Shown: positions 30,717-41,047 of the stretch, in pieces
How the letters are laid out: each line of letters starts with the position of its first letter
How positions within the stretch are numbered: position 1 is the stretch's first letter
NCBI GenBank assembly: GCA_031254315.1
Contig: JAIRUQ010000091.1
Coordinates: 1 to 64,000, forward strand
DNA: 64,000 nucleotides
Reading direction: 5' to 3'
From: Treponema sp.
GTDB lineage: Bacteria; Spirochaetota; Spirochaetia; Treponematales; Breznakiellaceae
Made by a program: the position numbers and the translations under genes
The notes under the pieces: generated by a model
Database searches by the model: none
Seen by the model: the letters and a program-made list of their open reading frames with translations, nothing else
What the model was told of the DNA's origin: nothing

Positions 30717-31700
30717 ATGAAACTTAAATTTAACTTTCTGACTTTTTTGTTTCTGCTGTTGGTTTTCTCAGCCTGCGGCGGAGGGGGAAGCTCTCAGGGG
30801 ACTTCTCTGAGTGAGAAGCCAAGCTCAAGGGCGCTGTCTGCCCCTGCAGAAGCAGACGATTTGCCTGGGCTTTTACAAACATTGGATGAACTCGCGGAGA
30901 TCGAAAGAAGCGGTTCATGGTTTCAAGGTTTGGCTTTAACGGAGTCCGGTATTCGGGAAAAAACCGGAGATTACGCAGGGGCGGTAGTAGCGGCTTTTAA
31001 AGAACTTGCCTGGGCTTATGGCAGGGGATTGATTCAAAAAGCTGAGCTTGAACAGGGGCTTTTGAATGTGCTTACTGTTGAAGGCGAAGAAACAGTTACT
31101 GCCACAGTGAATGCTATTCTCGCATTCATAAACGGACAATGGGAGTCAGCCGCTACAGGACTGAGTTCTCTTTTTAATGAATTGGATGAGCCGGACGGCT
31201 TTGGCAGATGGATGCTTCTTGTCTGTCTTCTGGAAAAAAACAAAGAAGACAGACGCGCCTGTGCGGCATATAAAGCTATTCGCGCACGTTATACGCAATT
31301 CCCGGAATACTGGTATCGCGGCGCAAAAGCTTTTTCCGGTACAATAGCCGCTGAGTTTGCGGAAAGCTGTATTAACTCAGCAGTGCAGGGACCATTCGCG
31401 GAGGACTGCCGAAAAATTCTTGCATCTAATTCAGGTTTAAGAATCGAAGACGGGTTATCAATTAAAACCAAAAGAGAAATTGACGCGATTATTTCCCAGT
31501 CTGTAAATTCGGGCAGTCCTCAATTTCTGGATTCTTTATTTCCATTAATCAGTCTCCCGGATAATCCATACACGGTTTATGCAATAGGCGCATTGCGGGC
31601 AGTAATTAATGTTCCAAAATTCCGGGACTATTTTAACGGACAAGCCGCCTCTTCTTCCGGGCGTTTAACGGAGCGGCTTTCTTACCTTTGCCGTATATAG
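30717..31700 (+). CDS. Lipoprotein, helical/TPR-like
   Basis: MKLKFNFLTFLFLLLVFSACGGGG lipobox; first gene of the long cluster. Confidence 0.75.
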   Translation: MKLKFNFLTFLFLLLVFSACGGGGSSQGTSLSEKPSSRALSAPAEADDLPGLLQTLDELAEIERSGSWFQGLALTESGIREKTGDYAGAVVAAFKELAWAYGRGLIQKAELEQGLLNVLTVEGEETVTATVNAILAFINGQWESAATGLSSLFNELDEPDGFGRWMLLVCLLEKNKEDRRACAAYKAIRARYTQFPEYWYRGAKAFSGTIAAEFAESCINSAVQGPFAEDCRKILASNSGLRIEDGLSIKTKREIDAIISQSVNSGSPQFLDSLFPLISLPDNPYTVYAIGALRAVINVPKFRDYFNGQAASSSGRLTERLSYLCRI

Positions 31701-31710
31701 CGAGAACGTT

Positions 31711-32337
31711 ATGAGAATAAAAGTTATTGCCTGTATAACAGCTTTACTTCTTTTTGGCTGTGCAAAGTCGCCTGATACAGAAACAATCCGTCTTTATGTG
31801 CGCGCTTCACAAGCGTACGAAAACGGACGGTTTACGGAAGCAATGGAAATTTTGCATGGACAAAATAGTTTTGTTCCTGCATTGATACTTCGCGCAAAAG
31901 CCGAATATTTTTCCGGTGATTTGTCAGCAGGGGAAAAGTCATGCAGAAGGGCAATAAAACTTAAGCCCTCATCATCGGAAGCGGTTCTGTATCTTGCAAG
32001 AATTCTTCGGGAAGGAAACGATTTGACAGGCGCAATGACGGTAACAGAGTCTTTGTTAGCTGACAATCCGCAGGATATTCGCGCCCTGCGGCTTGCGGCA
32101 GAGATTGCCTCAGAAACGGGAAAGTTTGATGAAGCGGCGATATTTTTGGACAGAGCCTCAGAATTTTCCGCGGAAAGTGCGATGGTTCTTCTGGATAGGG
32201 CAAGGCTTCGTTGGATAGCCGGCAGGGGTGATGAAGCATTGGAAGATTTAAGCCGCGCAAGAGCGATGCTTCCGTGGGATACGCCGCTGTTACGCTCAAT
32301 TTCTAATCTTGAGAACACAATCAAAAGGGTAATGTAA
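31711..32337 (+). CDS. TPR-repeat lipoprotein
   Basis: Lipobox LLLFGCAKS; TPR-like helices. Confidence 0.8.
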   Translation: MRIKVIACITALLLFGCAKSPDTETIRLYVRASQAYENGRFTEAMEILHGQNSFVPALILRAKAEYFSGDLSAGEKSCRRAIKLKPSSSEAVLYLARILREGNDLTGAMTVTESLLADNPQDIRALRLAAEIASETGKFDEAAIFLDRASEFSAESAMVLLDRARLRWIAGRGDEALEDLSRARAMLPWDTPLLRSISNLENTIKRVM

Positions 32338-33725
32338 TGCAAAAAATATTAGTTATATTGATTTTATGTTGTTTGCTCTATCCCGTATTATACGCAAACG
32401 AAGCCGATTCGTTAACATTTGCGCAAGCGGGACAACTTGCGGTTGCGGCTTCTGCCGATTTAAGGCATGCGCGAACCTCACAATCTCTCATGGAAGGAGC
32501 GTGGTCGTGGGGGTTGAGGGCTTATTTTCCAAGAATGGGGATTACTGTTTCAGAAAACGATCGTCTCCAGCAAATTGGAACGGATTCTTTTGTAAAAAAT
32601 TACGGAATTAGTCTGGAACAACTTGTTTGGGACGGAGGCAGAATATCAATGTCCCGAAAGCTTGAACGCATGGAACTCGATATTGCATCTTCAAGGTTGA
32701 ACAGAATGGCAGGTGAAATTGCAGAATCGGCAATAGCCGCATATCGTAATGTACTGTCATCCAGGACAATACTCGAAATCAGGAATTCTGCATATGTGGT
32801 TCTTGAAGAACAAAGAAGGATTTTAAATGAAGAAGTAAATCTTGGTCTTGCGCTGGCGGTTGATCTTGCAAGTGCGGATATGAATCTTGCCGATGCAAGA
32901 ATCGACATATATTCCCTTCAACTTGATCTAGCCGAAATGGAAAAACAATTTGCAGAGATTCTTGGTCTTGAATCACTGCCTATTCTGATAGAAAGTGTTG
33001 ATATTAACCGGCAAATTGTACTTCCTGTAGCCTCGGCGGCGGCGGCTCTTGCGAGAGAACAGAATCCTGATTTGGTTGAAGCGCGTTTTTCAATAACCAA
33101 AAAACAAGCGGAACTAAGATATATTTCCAATTCATGGATACCAACCTTGCGGCTTACAGGAAATTTCGGACTTAGCGGTCAGCGTTATCCGCTAACACGG
33201 CATAACTGGTCTGTCGGGTTGAGTATTGATTTTTCAACGCCATGGATTCAAAACCAAGTTGGTGTCCAGGCAAGTTGGGAGCCGCCGCATGACAGAGGCG
33301 CGATAGTTCAAAACAGTTTAACTCCCTTGCCCGATCCTGCATCATCTTTTAGCAGAGAACAAGCCGCGCTCTCTCTTGCTCTGGAGCAGGAAAAATATAT
33401 TGTAATTCATGAACGAATCGGAAGAATGGCGGCTACTGCTGTTGAAAAGTGTATTTTTGCCAACCAAAAACTTATTTTGTCTATTGAAGCCGCTACTTTG
33501 GGTAATGAACGCTGTCGTATTGAAGAAATCAGGCTAAATCTTGGACATATTACCAGATTAAGACTGATGGAAGTTTTAATCGAACAAACACAAAGAGAAA
33601 TTGCTGTGGTACAAGCCGCAACTTCCTTACTTGAGGCAGAACGTGAATTGGAACGTTTTCTTGATCTTGAACCGGGAGAACTTGCAGAATTTGCAACAGC
33701 TATTTCATCACAAAGGAGAGATTAA
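32337..33725 (+). CDS. TolC-family outer membrane efflux protein
   Basis: Signal peptide; SLTFAQAGQLAVAASADLRHA; paired coiled-coil OEP architecture. Confidence 0.88.
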   Translation: MQKILVILILCCLLYPVLYANEADSLTFAQAGQLAVAASADLRHARTSQSLMEGAWSWGLRAYFPRMGITVSENDRLQQIGTDSFVKNYGISLEQLVWDGGRISMSRKLERMELDIASSRLNRMAGEIAESAIAAYRNVLSSRTILEIRNSAYVVLEEQRRILNEEVNLGLALAVDLASADMNLADARIDIYSLQLDLAEMEKQFAEILGLESLPILIESVDINRQIVLPVASAAAALAREQNPDLVEARFSITKKQAELRYISNSWIPTLRLTGNFGLSGQRYPLTRHNWSVGLSIDFSTPWIQNQVGVQASWEPPHDRGAIVQNSLTPLPDPASSFSREQAALSLALEQEKYIVIHERIGRMAATAVEKCIFANQKLILSIEAATLGNERCRIEEIRLNLGHITRLRLMEVLIEQTQREIAVVQAATSLLEAERELERFLDLEPGELAEFATAISSQRRD

Positions 33726-35074
33726 TGAAAAAAATAATTTATATATTTATTCAGTTAATGATAATTTTAATTTTTGCCTGTGAAAAACAACCGGCTAATA
33801 TCAACGATGAAACAAAAAGAGTAAGAGGGGCAATCGTGGTTGAACGCGAGAAGCCTGATGAAGTTATCGGGTTTGGCAGTTTGTCGTTCCTTACAAAAGT
33901 TGATATTACTTCTTCACAGGAAGCTGTTATCAAAAGAATATACTTCCGCGAAGGTGATTTTGTAAGACGAGGAGCATTGATGCTACAATTGGAAAATCCT
34001 CAAATTAATCTTGCAGTTGAACGCGCACAAAACAATTATTCACAGGCTCTTGCCGCACGCAATTTAGCCGACTCGCGTCTGCTGGAAGGAATATTTAATG
34101 CCGAGGCGCAACTTCTTGCTCTTGAAAAGGCGGATGCGGAACTTATCCTTGCAAAACGAAGATGGGAAGAAAACAACCGTAAGCATCAAAATCAAGAGAC
34201 GCTTTTTGAAGCCGGAGGTATACACACAGAGGCAATTTTAGTCAGTCGTTTTAATCTTGACATTGAATGGGAGCAGATTCAGTTAATGGAAAGAGAGCTT
34301 GATATTCGGAGGATTGGCTGTCGTGACCAAGACATTGTAAGAGCTGGTATTCGAATTCCATTAGATGAAACTGAGCGAAAAAATACGCTCATTTTTCTTA
34401 TGACATCCAGCCTTAGATCGGAACTGGAAGCGGCTAACGCAAGGCTTGAAGCAACAGAAAAAGAACTTACATCTGCTAACATTGCTCTTTCGGAACTGAC
34501 TATATACAGTCCCGCTTCCTGTATTGTAGGAGCGCGTTATTTGGAAGAGGGGGAGCGTGTTAATTCTCAAGATAAAATAATAAGTCTAATTGATACTGCA
34601 TCGTTATATGCAATGTTTCCGGTGCGTGAAAGAGATGCCCTGCGGATTGAAAAGGGGATGACGGCTTCTGTTCTGGTTGACGGAACCGGGGAGACAAAGA
34701 GCGCTGTTGTTGATTTGGTTTATCCGCAGGCGGACAGCCAAAGTTTGAGCTTTCTTGTTAGGGTTTTACTGCAGGATATGGGAGCAGTAGAAACTGCTAA
34801 GTTAAAACCAGGTATGTTTGCGCGTGTTACGATAAATCTTGGACCGCCCGGAATTTCTGTTTTTATTCCTGAAACAGCAATTCTTAATAAAAAGAATAAC
34901 GAGGGTAGTGTTTTTATTATTAACGGTAGTGTCTTAACCGAGAGAAAAATAGTTTTTGGAATTTCACATGGCGAAGAACGTGAAATAACAGCCGGGCTGA
35001 ATGTCGGTGAATTGGTTGTATTGCGACCGGAGCCGGATTTAAGGGAGGGCAGTAATGTTACGGTTGTTCAATAA
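33725..35074 (+). CDS. HlyD/RND periplasmic adaptor (membrane fusion protein)
   Basis: Lipobox; IKRIYFREGDFVRRGALMLQLENPQ, coiled coil, YSPASCIVGARYLEEGERVNSQDKIISL. Confidence 0.9.
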   Translation: MKKIIYIFIQLMIILIFACEKQPANINDETKRVRGAIVVEREKPDEVIGFGSLSFLTKVDITSSQEAVIKRIYFREGDFVRRGALMLQLENPQINLAVERAQNNYSQALAARNLADSRLLEGIFNAEAQLLALEKADAELILAKRRWEENNRKHQNQETLFEAGGIHTEAILVSRFNLDIEWEQIQLMERELDIRRIGCRDQDIVRAGIRIPLDETERKNTLIFLMTSSLRSELEAANARLEATEKELTSANIALSELTIYSPASCIVGARYLEEGERVNSQDKIISLIDTASLYAMFPVRERDALRIEKGMTASVLVDGTGETKSAVVDLVYPQADSQSLSFLVRVLLQDMGAVETAKLKPGMFARVTINLGPPGISVFIPETAILNKKNNEGSVFIINGSVLTERKIVFGISHGEEREITAGLNVGELVVLRPEPDLREGSNVTVVQ

Positions 35075-36482
35075 TCTACCGTTGTTATGTGTCATTATAT
35101 TTGTCTCATGCGGTTTTATGGATCTCAGACCAATCGGAGTCAGCATAGAGCCGGAAAAAACAGATACTATTTTACATGAACCTTACACCCCTGTAATACT
35201 AAAGTTTGATACCGAAATGATAAAAAATGACACCGAAGAAGTTTTGCAGATAAGTTCCGGTTGGGGAACAGTTAGAGGGGATAAATTTTGGAGAGACAAC
35301 GATCTTTACTTTGTACCAATACAGGGATGGACACCAGGGATACGTTACACTTTGAGTCTAATGGGAACAATACGCTCTGTTGATGGAAGGGATTTGCGTA
35401 TTGAGCGTTTTGTATCGTTTTATGCAATTAATAGAAATGCCATGCCTCTGTTGGAATGGCATAGCCCCGCTAACGATGAATATATAGGGACGAATGATGT
35501 TGTTTTTGAGTTTCATTTTTCTCGTTCTATGGACAGGCTTTCAGTAGAATCTGCGTTTACCATCGAAGGAATTGGAAATAAAAAATTTGAATGGTTAGAT
35601 GACGATAAGTCACTAAGAATAATTCCTGAAAAAGCTCTTTCTCCATGGACTATGTACAGATGGAATATAAAAGATTCAGCTAAAAGTACTGACGGAGTTC
35701 CGCTACCAAGAACTTATTCCGGCTATTTTACAACTGATTTGGATAAATCTCTGCCGCAAGTAACAAGCGTGTTTCCGGTGCTTTTTTCTGATGGTTGTTG
35801 GTTTCCGACAGGTTCAGAAATAGAAACAGGTTTACAAAGCGGGCAGGGTGTTGCAGTTGAGTTTAATAAAACCATGGGGGAGAATGTACTTCGCTCATTA
35901 CGTTTTGAACCGTCTCTTACCGGCAGAACTGAATATTTGTCTGAGAAAAGCATTGTTTATATTTTTACCAAAGACCCTGATCCTGGAACAACATATACTC
36001 TTATAGTTTCAGGTGACACAAGAGACAGCGAAGGACTAAAAATAGGCGCTGATTTAAGAATTAATTTTGTTCCCGACATTCCGTATTTAAATATTCTGTC
36101 TTTTATTGCAGAGGATAATCATGTTATTCATTATTCTTCTGTAACTAATAATGTTTTAGCGGTAAATGTTGATCCTGGAACAGGCGAATTATTTTTTACC
36201 ATTCACTTTTCTTTTCCCTTTGGCATTAATGAAAAGCTAAATACACCGCAAAAAATAACACTCACACCGTTTTTCCCAAGATCGATTCCGCCTGTTGCTT
36301 TGCAATATGTTAACTGGATTTCCGATGATCGTCTTTATGTTCGCTGGGAAGGACTAAAACCGGGTGATGAAGTCCCTCACTATTATAAACTTACAATTCC
36401 CGGAGGCAAAGGCGGAATTAGTTCAAATACAGGTTTTTATATGAAGGAAGATTTTATTCTTTATCTGGAGGCAATCAGATGA
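35055..36482 (+). CDS. Bacterial Ig-like (Big_5-type) lipoprotein
   Basis: Lipobox IIFVSCGFM; repeated LKFDTEMIKND / FHFSRSMDRLSVESAFTIEG / VEFNKTMGENVL units. Confidence 0.78.
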   Translation: MLRLFNNLPLLCVIIFVSCGFMDLRPIGVSIEPEKTDTILHEPYTPVILKFDTEMIKNDTEEVLQISSGWGTVRGDKFWRDNDLYFVPIQGWTPGIRYTLSLMGTIRSVDGRDLRIERFVSFYAINRNAMPLLEWHSPANDEYIGTNDVVFEFHFSRSMDRLSVESAFTIEGIGNKKFEWLDDDKSLRIIPEKALSPWTMYRWNIKDSAKSTDGVPLPRTYSGYFTTDLDKSLPQVTSVFPVLFSDGCWFPTGSEIETGLQSGQGVAVEFNKTMGENVLRSLRFEPSLTGRTEYLSEKSIVYIFTKDPDPGTTYTLIVSGDTRDSEGLKIGADLRINFVPDIPYLNILSFIAEDNHVIHYSSVTNNVLAVNVDPGTGELFFTIHFSFPFGINEKLNTPQKITLTPFFPRSIPPVALQYVNWISDDRLYVRWEGLKPGDEVPHYYKLTIPGGKGGISSNTGFYMKEDFILYLEAIR

Positions 36483-38005
36483 AAAATAATTTATACATTT
36501 TACTACTAATGGTTAGTATATTTTTATATAATTCCTGCGATATATTAAGACTTTCACAATTTAAGGTTGAGGCATGGACACCTGGCAATGGCTATCATTC
36601 TGAACCGGAAAAAATTATCATATCCTTGTCCTTTTCTCACGATCCTGACAGGTCAAGTATAGAAAAGAATTTCTCGCTTACAGGGGAAGGAAATCGTATA
36701 AAAGGGAATTTCTTTTGGGAAAATAAAAAATTAATTTTTTCGCCGTTAACTCCGCTGGAAATAAATACAGATTACAATATAAACCTCTCTGCTGACGCTC
36801 ATGATACAGAAGGTCTTTCTATGGACGAGGCTTTTAATTGTAATTTTACAACAAGACCCGATAATGTTCGCCCCATTTTAATTTCGTGTTCTCCTGCAAT
36901 GTATGCCGAAGTAAACGATTTAAGAACAAAAATTATGCTGGAATTTTCCGCACCGGTTCCAACAAAAACGTTATATGACAATATTTCCTTTAATCCTTCG
37001 ATGAGCGGTTTTTGGTTTTTGGAAAATGAAGGTAAACTTGCGGTATTTACCCCAGTTGAACCTTGGATGCAAAAAAGCCGTTACGAGATGCGTCTTTCTT
37101 CTTCATTAACAGGGGTTAACGGTATGAACATAGGAAACGAATTCTTAAGCATATTTACAACGGAAACAGATCATGAAATTCCCTATCTGGTAAATTCCTG
37201 TCGTATCACAAATAATGATGAATTAATACTCTTAGCTACTGATAAAGGTTATTTAGGAGCCGCAGAATCACCTGTTGAAAATATGGATTGGGAAAAAGAT
37301 GACAAAATCCTTCTGGTTTTTTCAGAACCTGTAGACAGCGTAACTGTAAAAAATTACTTTAGCGCTGAAGACGGTCCTAGTCTAATTATGGAAACTACTC
37401 CGGGATTTAACACAGAATATATCTTTAGATTTGAAAATGCGCCGGTCTATGAAAGCAGATTTACATTGAGAATAAAATCCGGCATAAGAGATAATACCGG
37501 AAATGAAAGTAAAGAAGAATATATTTTTAGAGTCTTTGTTAACGGAAAATTTTCAAAGCCGCCTGAACTTTTTGGAATTAGGATTCCAATGTCTCCTGGG
37601 AATGAAACAGAACAAAATCCAGAAATTTATACTGTTGATTCTCTTTTTGAAATTATTCCCATAACAAATGAAGATTATCCTTCCGGTGAGAGCGTAAAAA
37701 CATGGATCGAGTTGTATTTTATCACGGCAGAAAATGTAGAAATAGATTTGTTTTCTATAATGGAATTATTCAGAATAGAAACAACCAATAATGTTATTAC
37801 TTTTTCTCCGCAACAGGTAAAAAACACAGATTTTACAATTACCGAGCCACATTCTGAATGGGAAAATCTTCAAAGAATTGAAATTAACGGAAATCTGATT
37901 AATTCCACTAACTTTGGAATAATAATTTTTCAGATTACTGCCGGATTGCGTGACAGTTTAGGTAACAGAAATGAAAAATCTTTTAGGATTTCACTTACAA
38001 AGTAG
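36479..38005 (+). CDS. Bacterial Ig-like (Big_5-type) lipoprotein
   Basis: FLYNSCD lipobox; ISLSFSHDPDRSSIEKNFSLTGEG, LEFSAPVPTKTLYDNISFNPS, LVFSEPVDSVTVKNYFS. Confidence 0.78.
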   Translation: MKNNLYILLLMVSIFLYNSCDILRLSQFKVEAWTPGNGYHSEPEKIIISLSFSHDPDRSSIEKNFSLTGEGNRIKGNFFWENKKLIFSPLTPLEINTDYNINLSADAHDTEGLSMDEAFNCNFTTRPDNVRPILISCSPAMYAEVNDLRTKIMLEFSAPVPTKTLYDNISFNPSMSGFWFLENEGKLAVFTPVEPWMQKSRYEMRLSSSLTGVNGMNIGNEFLSIFTTETDHEIPYLVNSCRITNNDELILLATDKGYLGAAESPVENMDWEKDDKILLVFSEPVDSVTVKNYFSAEDGPSLIMETTPGFNTEYIFRFENAPVYESRFTLRIKSGIRDNTGNESKEEYIFRVFVNGKFSKPPELFGIRIPMSPGNETEQNPEIYTVDSLFEIIPITNEDYPSGESVKTWIELYFITAENVEIDLFSIMELFRIETTNNVITFSPQQVKNTDFTITEPHSEWENLQRIEINGNLINSTNFGIIIFQITAGLRDSLGNRNEKSFRISLTK

Positions 38006-38011
38006 GATGGT

Positions 38012-41000
38012 ATGAGAGGGTTAATTAATATTTTAGTTCGTCGCCCGGTAACTGTTATCATGATTCTGGCGGCGCAGATTATAGCGGCAATTTTTTCCCT
38101 CTTTACTTTACCTATTAACAGGTTGCCGGATTTCTCTGTACCTAGAGTAACTGTAGAAACATTGTACCTCGGTATGGCGGCTAACGAAATAAGAAGCATG
38201 GTTACTATTCCTCTGGAAGATGGACTTTCTCCGATAAAAGGGCTTGAAAAGATGAGAAGCGTTTCTAGGGATAACCGTTCTCTTATCAGTCTGGATTTCC
38301 GTTGGGGTACTGATCCCATGTCTGCTTCTGTTTTGGTTCGTGAAGCTGTTGACGCAGTTTACCCCGGTCTTCCCGAAGGTGTGCGTAAGCCGCTTGTTAC
38401 ATCGGGTGATTCGGGAAATGAAGCGCATGCGGTAATTGCGGTTAGTTCACTTAACGGAAACGGAGAATTTGCGCGTAAACTTGCCGAATACGAAATGCAA
38501 GCCCGCCTTAGAAGAATTGACGGAGTCGGCTCTGTTATTCTTGTTGGCGGAGAGATCGGCGAAGAGCGGCTTTCTCTTGATGTACAACGTCTTGCCGCTC
38601 TTGGCTTATCTCCTTCTGACTTTACCAATCTTCTTGCACAGCAAACCGCTGATATTCCCGCCGGAAATGCCCGTGAAGGAAACATGGAACTCGTTGTTGT
38701 CAACTCCGGAAAACCTGATTCCACTTATGCTTTTTCACAAATTATTCTTCCTGTAGCCAACGGTACGCTAAGGGTAGAAGATACGGGGGAACTTTATTCT
38801 TCCACTGCCCGGCGGGAAAGTATTTTTATCCACGATGGAAAAGAGGCTACAGCTCTGGAAGTATACCGCAGACCCGGCGCTGACCCTCTGCGATTATCAA
38901 GAGAAATAAAGAAAACTCTTGATGAAGCGGCTTCTCTCTTTTCCCGTGATGCGCAAATATTGCTTGTAACAGATTCTTCTTCCTCTCTTATAAGCGGTAT
39001 AACAGGTCTTATAATTTCAGCGGCTCTTGGCGCTGTAGCAGTAGCGGTGGTGCTTTTACTTTTTATCCGTCGTCTTCAACACAGCTTGCTTGCGGCATTT
39101 TCAATTTTAATTTCTGTTGCGGCGGGTATTTGCGTTCTTTCTGTTATGGGGAAATCATTGAATAGCATGAGTCTTAGCGGACTTGCTATGGGCATAGGTC
39201 TTGTTTCTGACATTAGCGTAATTGTTTTGGATATGCTTCACCGTACTTTTGGGAAAAGGGAAACTGCACCGGAACCGGAAGAGATTGGAAATAAAGCATC
39301 CTCTATTGCAGGTTCAAGTATTGCTTCTACATTAACAACAGCCCTTGTTTTTATTCCGATTATCATGCTTCCGGGAGCATTGGGGAGTCTCTTTGGCGAT
39401 ATAGCTATTGCACTTGTAGCCTCTGTAACCGCAGGATGGCTTTATGCTCAATTTTGTCTTCCTTCTCTTTACTTGCTCTTTTTTAATTCTTCATCGGCAA
39501 CAATTAATTTTAAATTAACAAAAACAGTCTTTACAAACGGCAGCCTTGTAAAAAAATACGCATATTATTTAGGAACACTTCTTCGCCGTCCGACTAAATT
39601 TTTTATTATCGCTGTCATGTTAAGCGCTTTGGGCTTCTTTGCGCTTTTTATGAGACCAGTGGTTTTTTTAAACTCTGACGAAGCAGAAGAAGTATGGGTT
39701 TCTGTTATCTTCCCCCCCGGTACTCTGTTTGAAATGATGTTAGTTGATACATTTGAATCCTCCAATTATATTTCAGGGCTGCCGTTTGTAAAGACTGTTT
39801 ATGGAAGAGCAGGAGCTGAAGAAGAAGATGTCGGTAGTAGGGCGGACATTGATTATAGAAGAGAAGAATTTATCCTGCGTTGTGTGCTTGAAAAAGGCAT
39901 AAAGCCTGAGGACGCAATATCTGAAATTAGTTCCGTTATGGGAAAATACAGTGAACTGCCGTTCTCGGTATATTTTCCCAGAGATAGAACGGAGGTTCTT
40001 CTAGGATTATCTACGGAGCGTACTTTTGTTATCAAGGCTAATGACAGGGAAGAACTGCTTGAACGGATAGAAACTGCCAAAACCGCGTTTAGCTCGGCAG
40101 AGGTAAATTTTAGACCATTGGGTCAAAGACCTGAACTGCGGCTGTACCCTAATAGGGAAACTTCTGCATACCTCTCAATGCCTGCTACACAAATTGCCGA
40201 AACATTATTCATCCTTAATGAAGGAGTTGTTGTAACACAGCTGGAAGTTGAAGGTAACCCGCTTGATGTGCGCGTTATAGGAAAAGTTGCAGATAACGTG
40301 AGTTTAGTTCAACAGCTTGAGCAAATACCTCTTAGAACTTCTCAAGGTAAAACCGTTTTCCTTGGCTCTCTTGGCAGAATAGAACAAAGAGAAGCAGATG
40401 CGTCTCTTGCGCGGCTGGATAGATCCGATGTCATTTATGTGGATTTCTCTTCCGAAAAAGAAAACCAAAATGTTGCAAAGGACTTTACCGGGCGATTTTC
40501 ATGGCTTACCGGGGCTGATGAATCAGTCTTTAGCCGCTACCGTAATTCACTCATTCTTTATGTTTTTCTCGTATTAATACTTCTCTACATGACTATGGGC
40601 GCTCAATTTGAATCGTTTCTTCTCCCATTAATCCTTATGATGAGCATTCCGCTTTCTCTTGCAGGAGCAGGTCCTGCTCTTCTTATTACCGGCAAAAAAA
40701 TAGATTCCGGCGCTATTCTTGGACTAACTGCTCTTTTTGGACTCGTTGTAAATAACAGCCTTGTTCTCTTCGAGGTTAGTGAACAAAAAATTCGCGCAGG
40801 TCTCTCTGTTGTAGCTTCTGTTTATCGCGGGGCTTGTGAACGCCTGCAGGCGATTTTGATCATAATGATAACGACTATTATCGCTCTTCTTCCGCTTGTT
40901 TTTAGCCCGTTGGGTAATTCTCAAAAATCTATGGCTGTGGCAATGCTTGGAGGACTTGCCGCATCAACATTACTTAGTTTGTTTGCAATCCCCCCTGTCC

Positions 41001-41047
41001 TTATCAGGTATTTAAAATGGAAACTTAAAAGCGAGGGTGTTAAATGA
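38012..41047 (+). CDS. RND-family efflux transporter permease, subunit 1
   Basis: 1011 aa; LINILVRRPVTVIMILAAQIIAAIFSLFTLPINRLPDFSVPRVTVET; YMTMGAQFESFLLPLILMMSIPLSLAGA. Confidence 0.93.
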   Translation: MRGLINILVRRPVTVIMILAAQIIAAIFSLFTLPINRLPDFSVPRVTVETLYLGMAANEIRSMVTIPLEDGLSPIKGLEKMRSVSRDNRSLISLDFRWGTDPMSASVLVREAVDAVYPGLPEGVRKPLVTSGDSGNEAHAVIAVSSLNGNGEFARKLAEYEMQARLRRIDGVGSVILVGGEIGEERLSLDVQRLAALGLSPSDFTNLLAQQTADIPAGNAREGNMELVVVNSGKPDSTYAFSQIILPVANGTLRVEDTGELYSSTARRESIFIHDGKEATALEVYRRPGADPLRLSREIKKTLDEAASLFSRDAQILLVTDSSSSLISGITGLIISAALGAVAVAVVLLLFIRRLQHSLLAAFSILISVAAGICVLSVMGKSLNSMSLSGLAMGIGLVSDISVIVLDMLHRTFGKRETAPEPEEIGNKASSIAGSSIASTLTTALVFIPIIMLPGALGSLFGDIAIALVASVTAGWLYAQFCLPSLYLLFFNSSSATINFKLTKTVFTNGSLVKKYAYYLGTLLRRPTKFFIIAVMLSALGFFALFMRPVVFLNSDEAEEVWVSVIFPPGTLFEMMLVDTFESSNYISGLPFVKTVYGRAGAEEEDVGSRADIDYRREEFILRCVLEKGIKPEDAISEISSVMGKYSELPFSVYFPRDRTEVLLGLSTERTFVIKANDREELLERIETAKTAFSSAEVNFRPLGQRPELRLYPNRETSAYLSMPATQIAETLFILNEGVVVTQLEVEGNPLDVRVIGKVADNVSLVQQLEQIPLRTSQGKTVFLGSLGRIEQREADASLARLDRSDVIYVDFSSEKENQNVAKDFTGRFSWLTGADESVFSRYRNSLILYVFLVLILLYMTMGAQFESFLLPLILMMSIPLSLAGAGPALLITGKKIDSGAILGLTALFGLVVNNSLVLFEVSEQKIRAGLSVVASVYRGACERLQAILIIMITTIIALLPLVFSPLGNSQKSMAVAMLGGLAASTLLSLFAIPPVLIRYLKWKLKSEGVK

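Noticed and set aside
31794-32342. 182-aa minus-strand ORF inside the TPR lipoprotein gene
   Set aside because: Antisense shadow of alpha-helical coding sequence.
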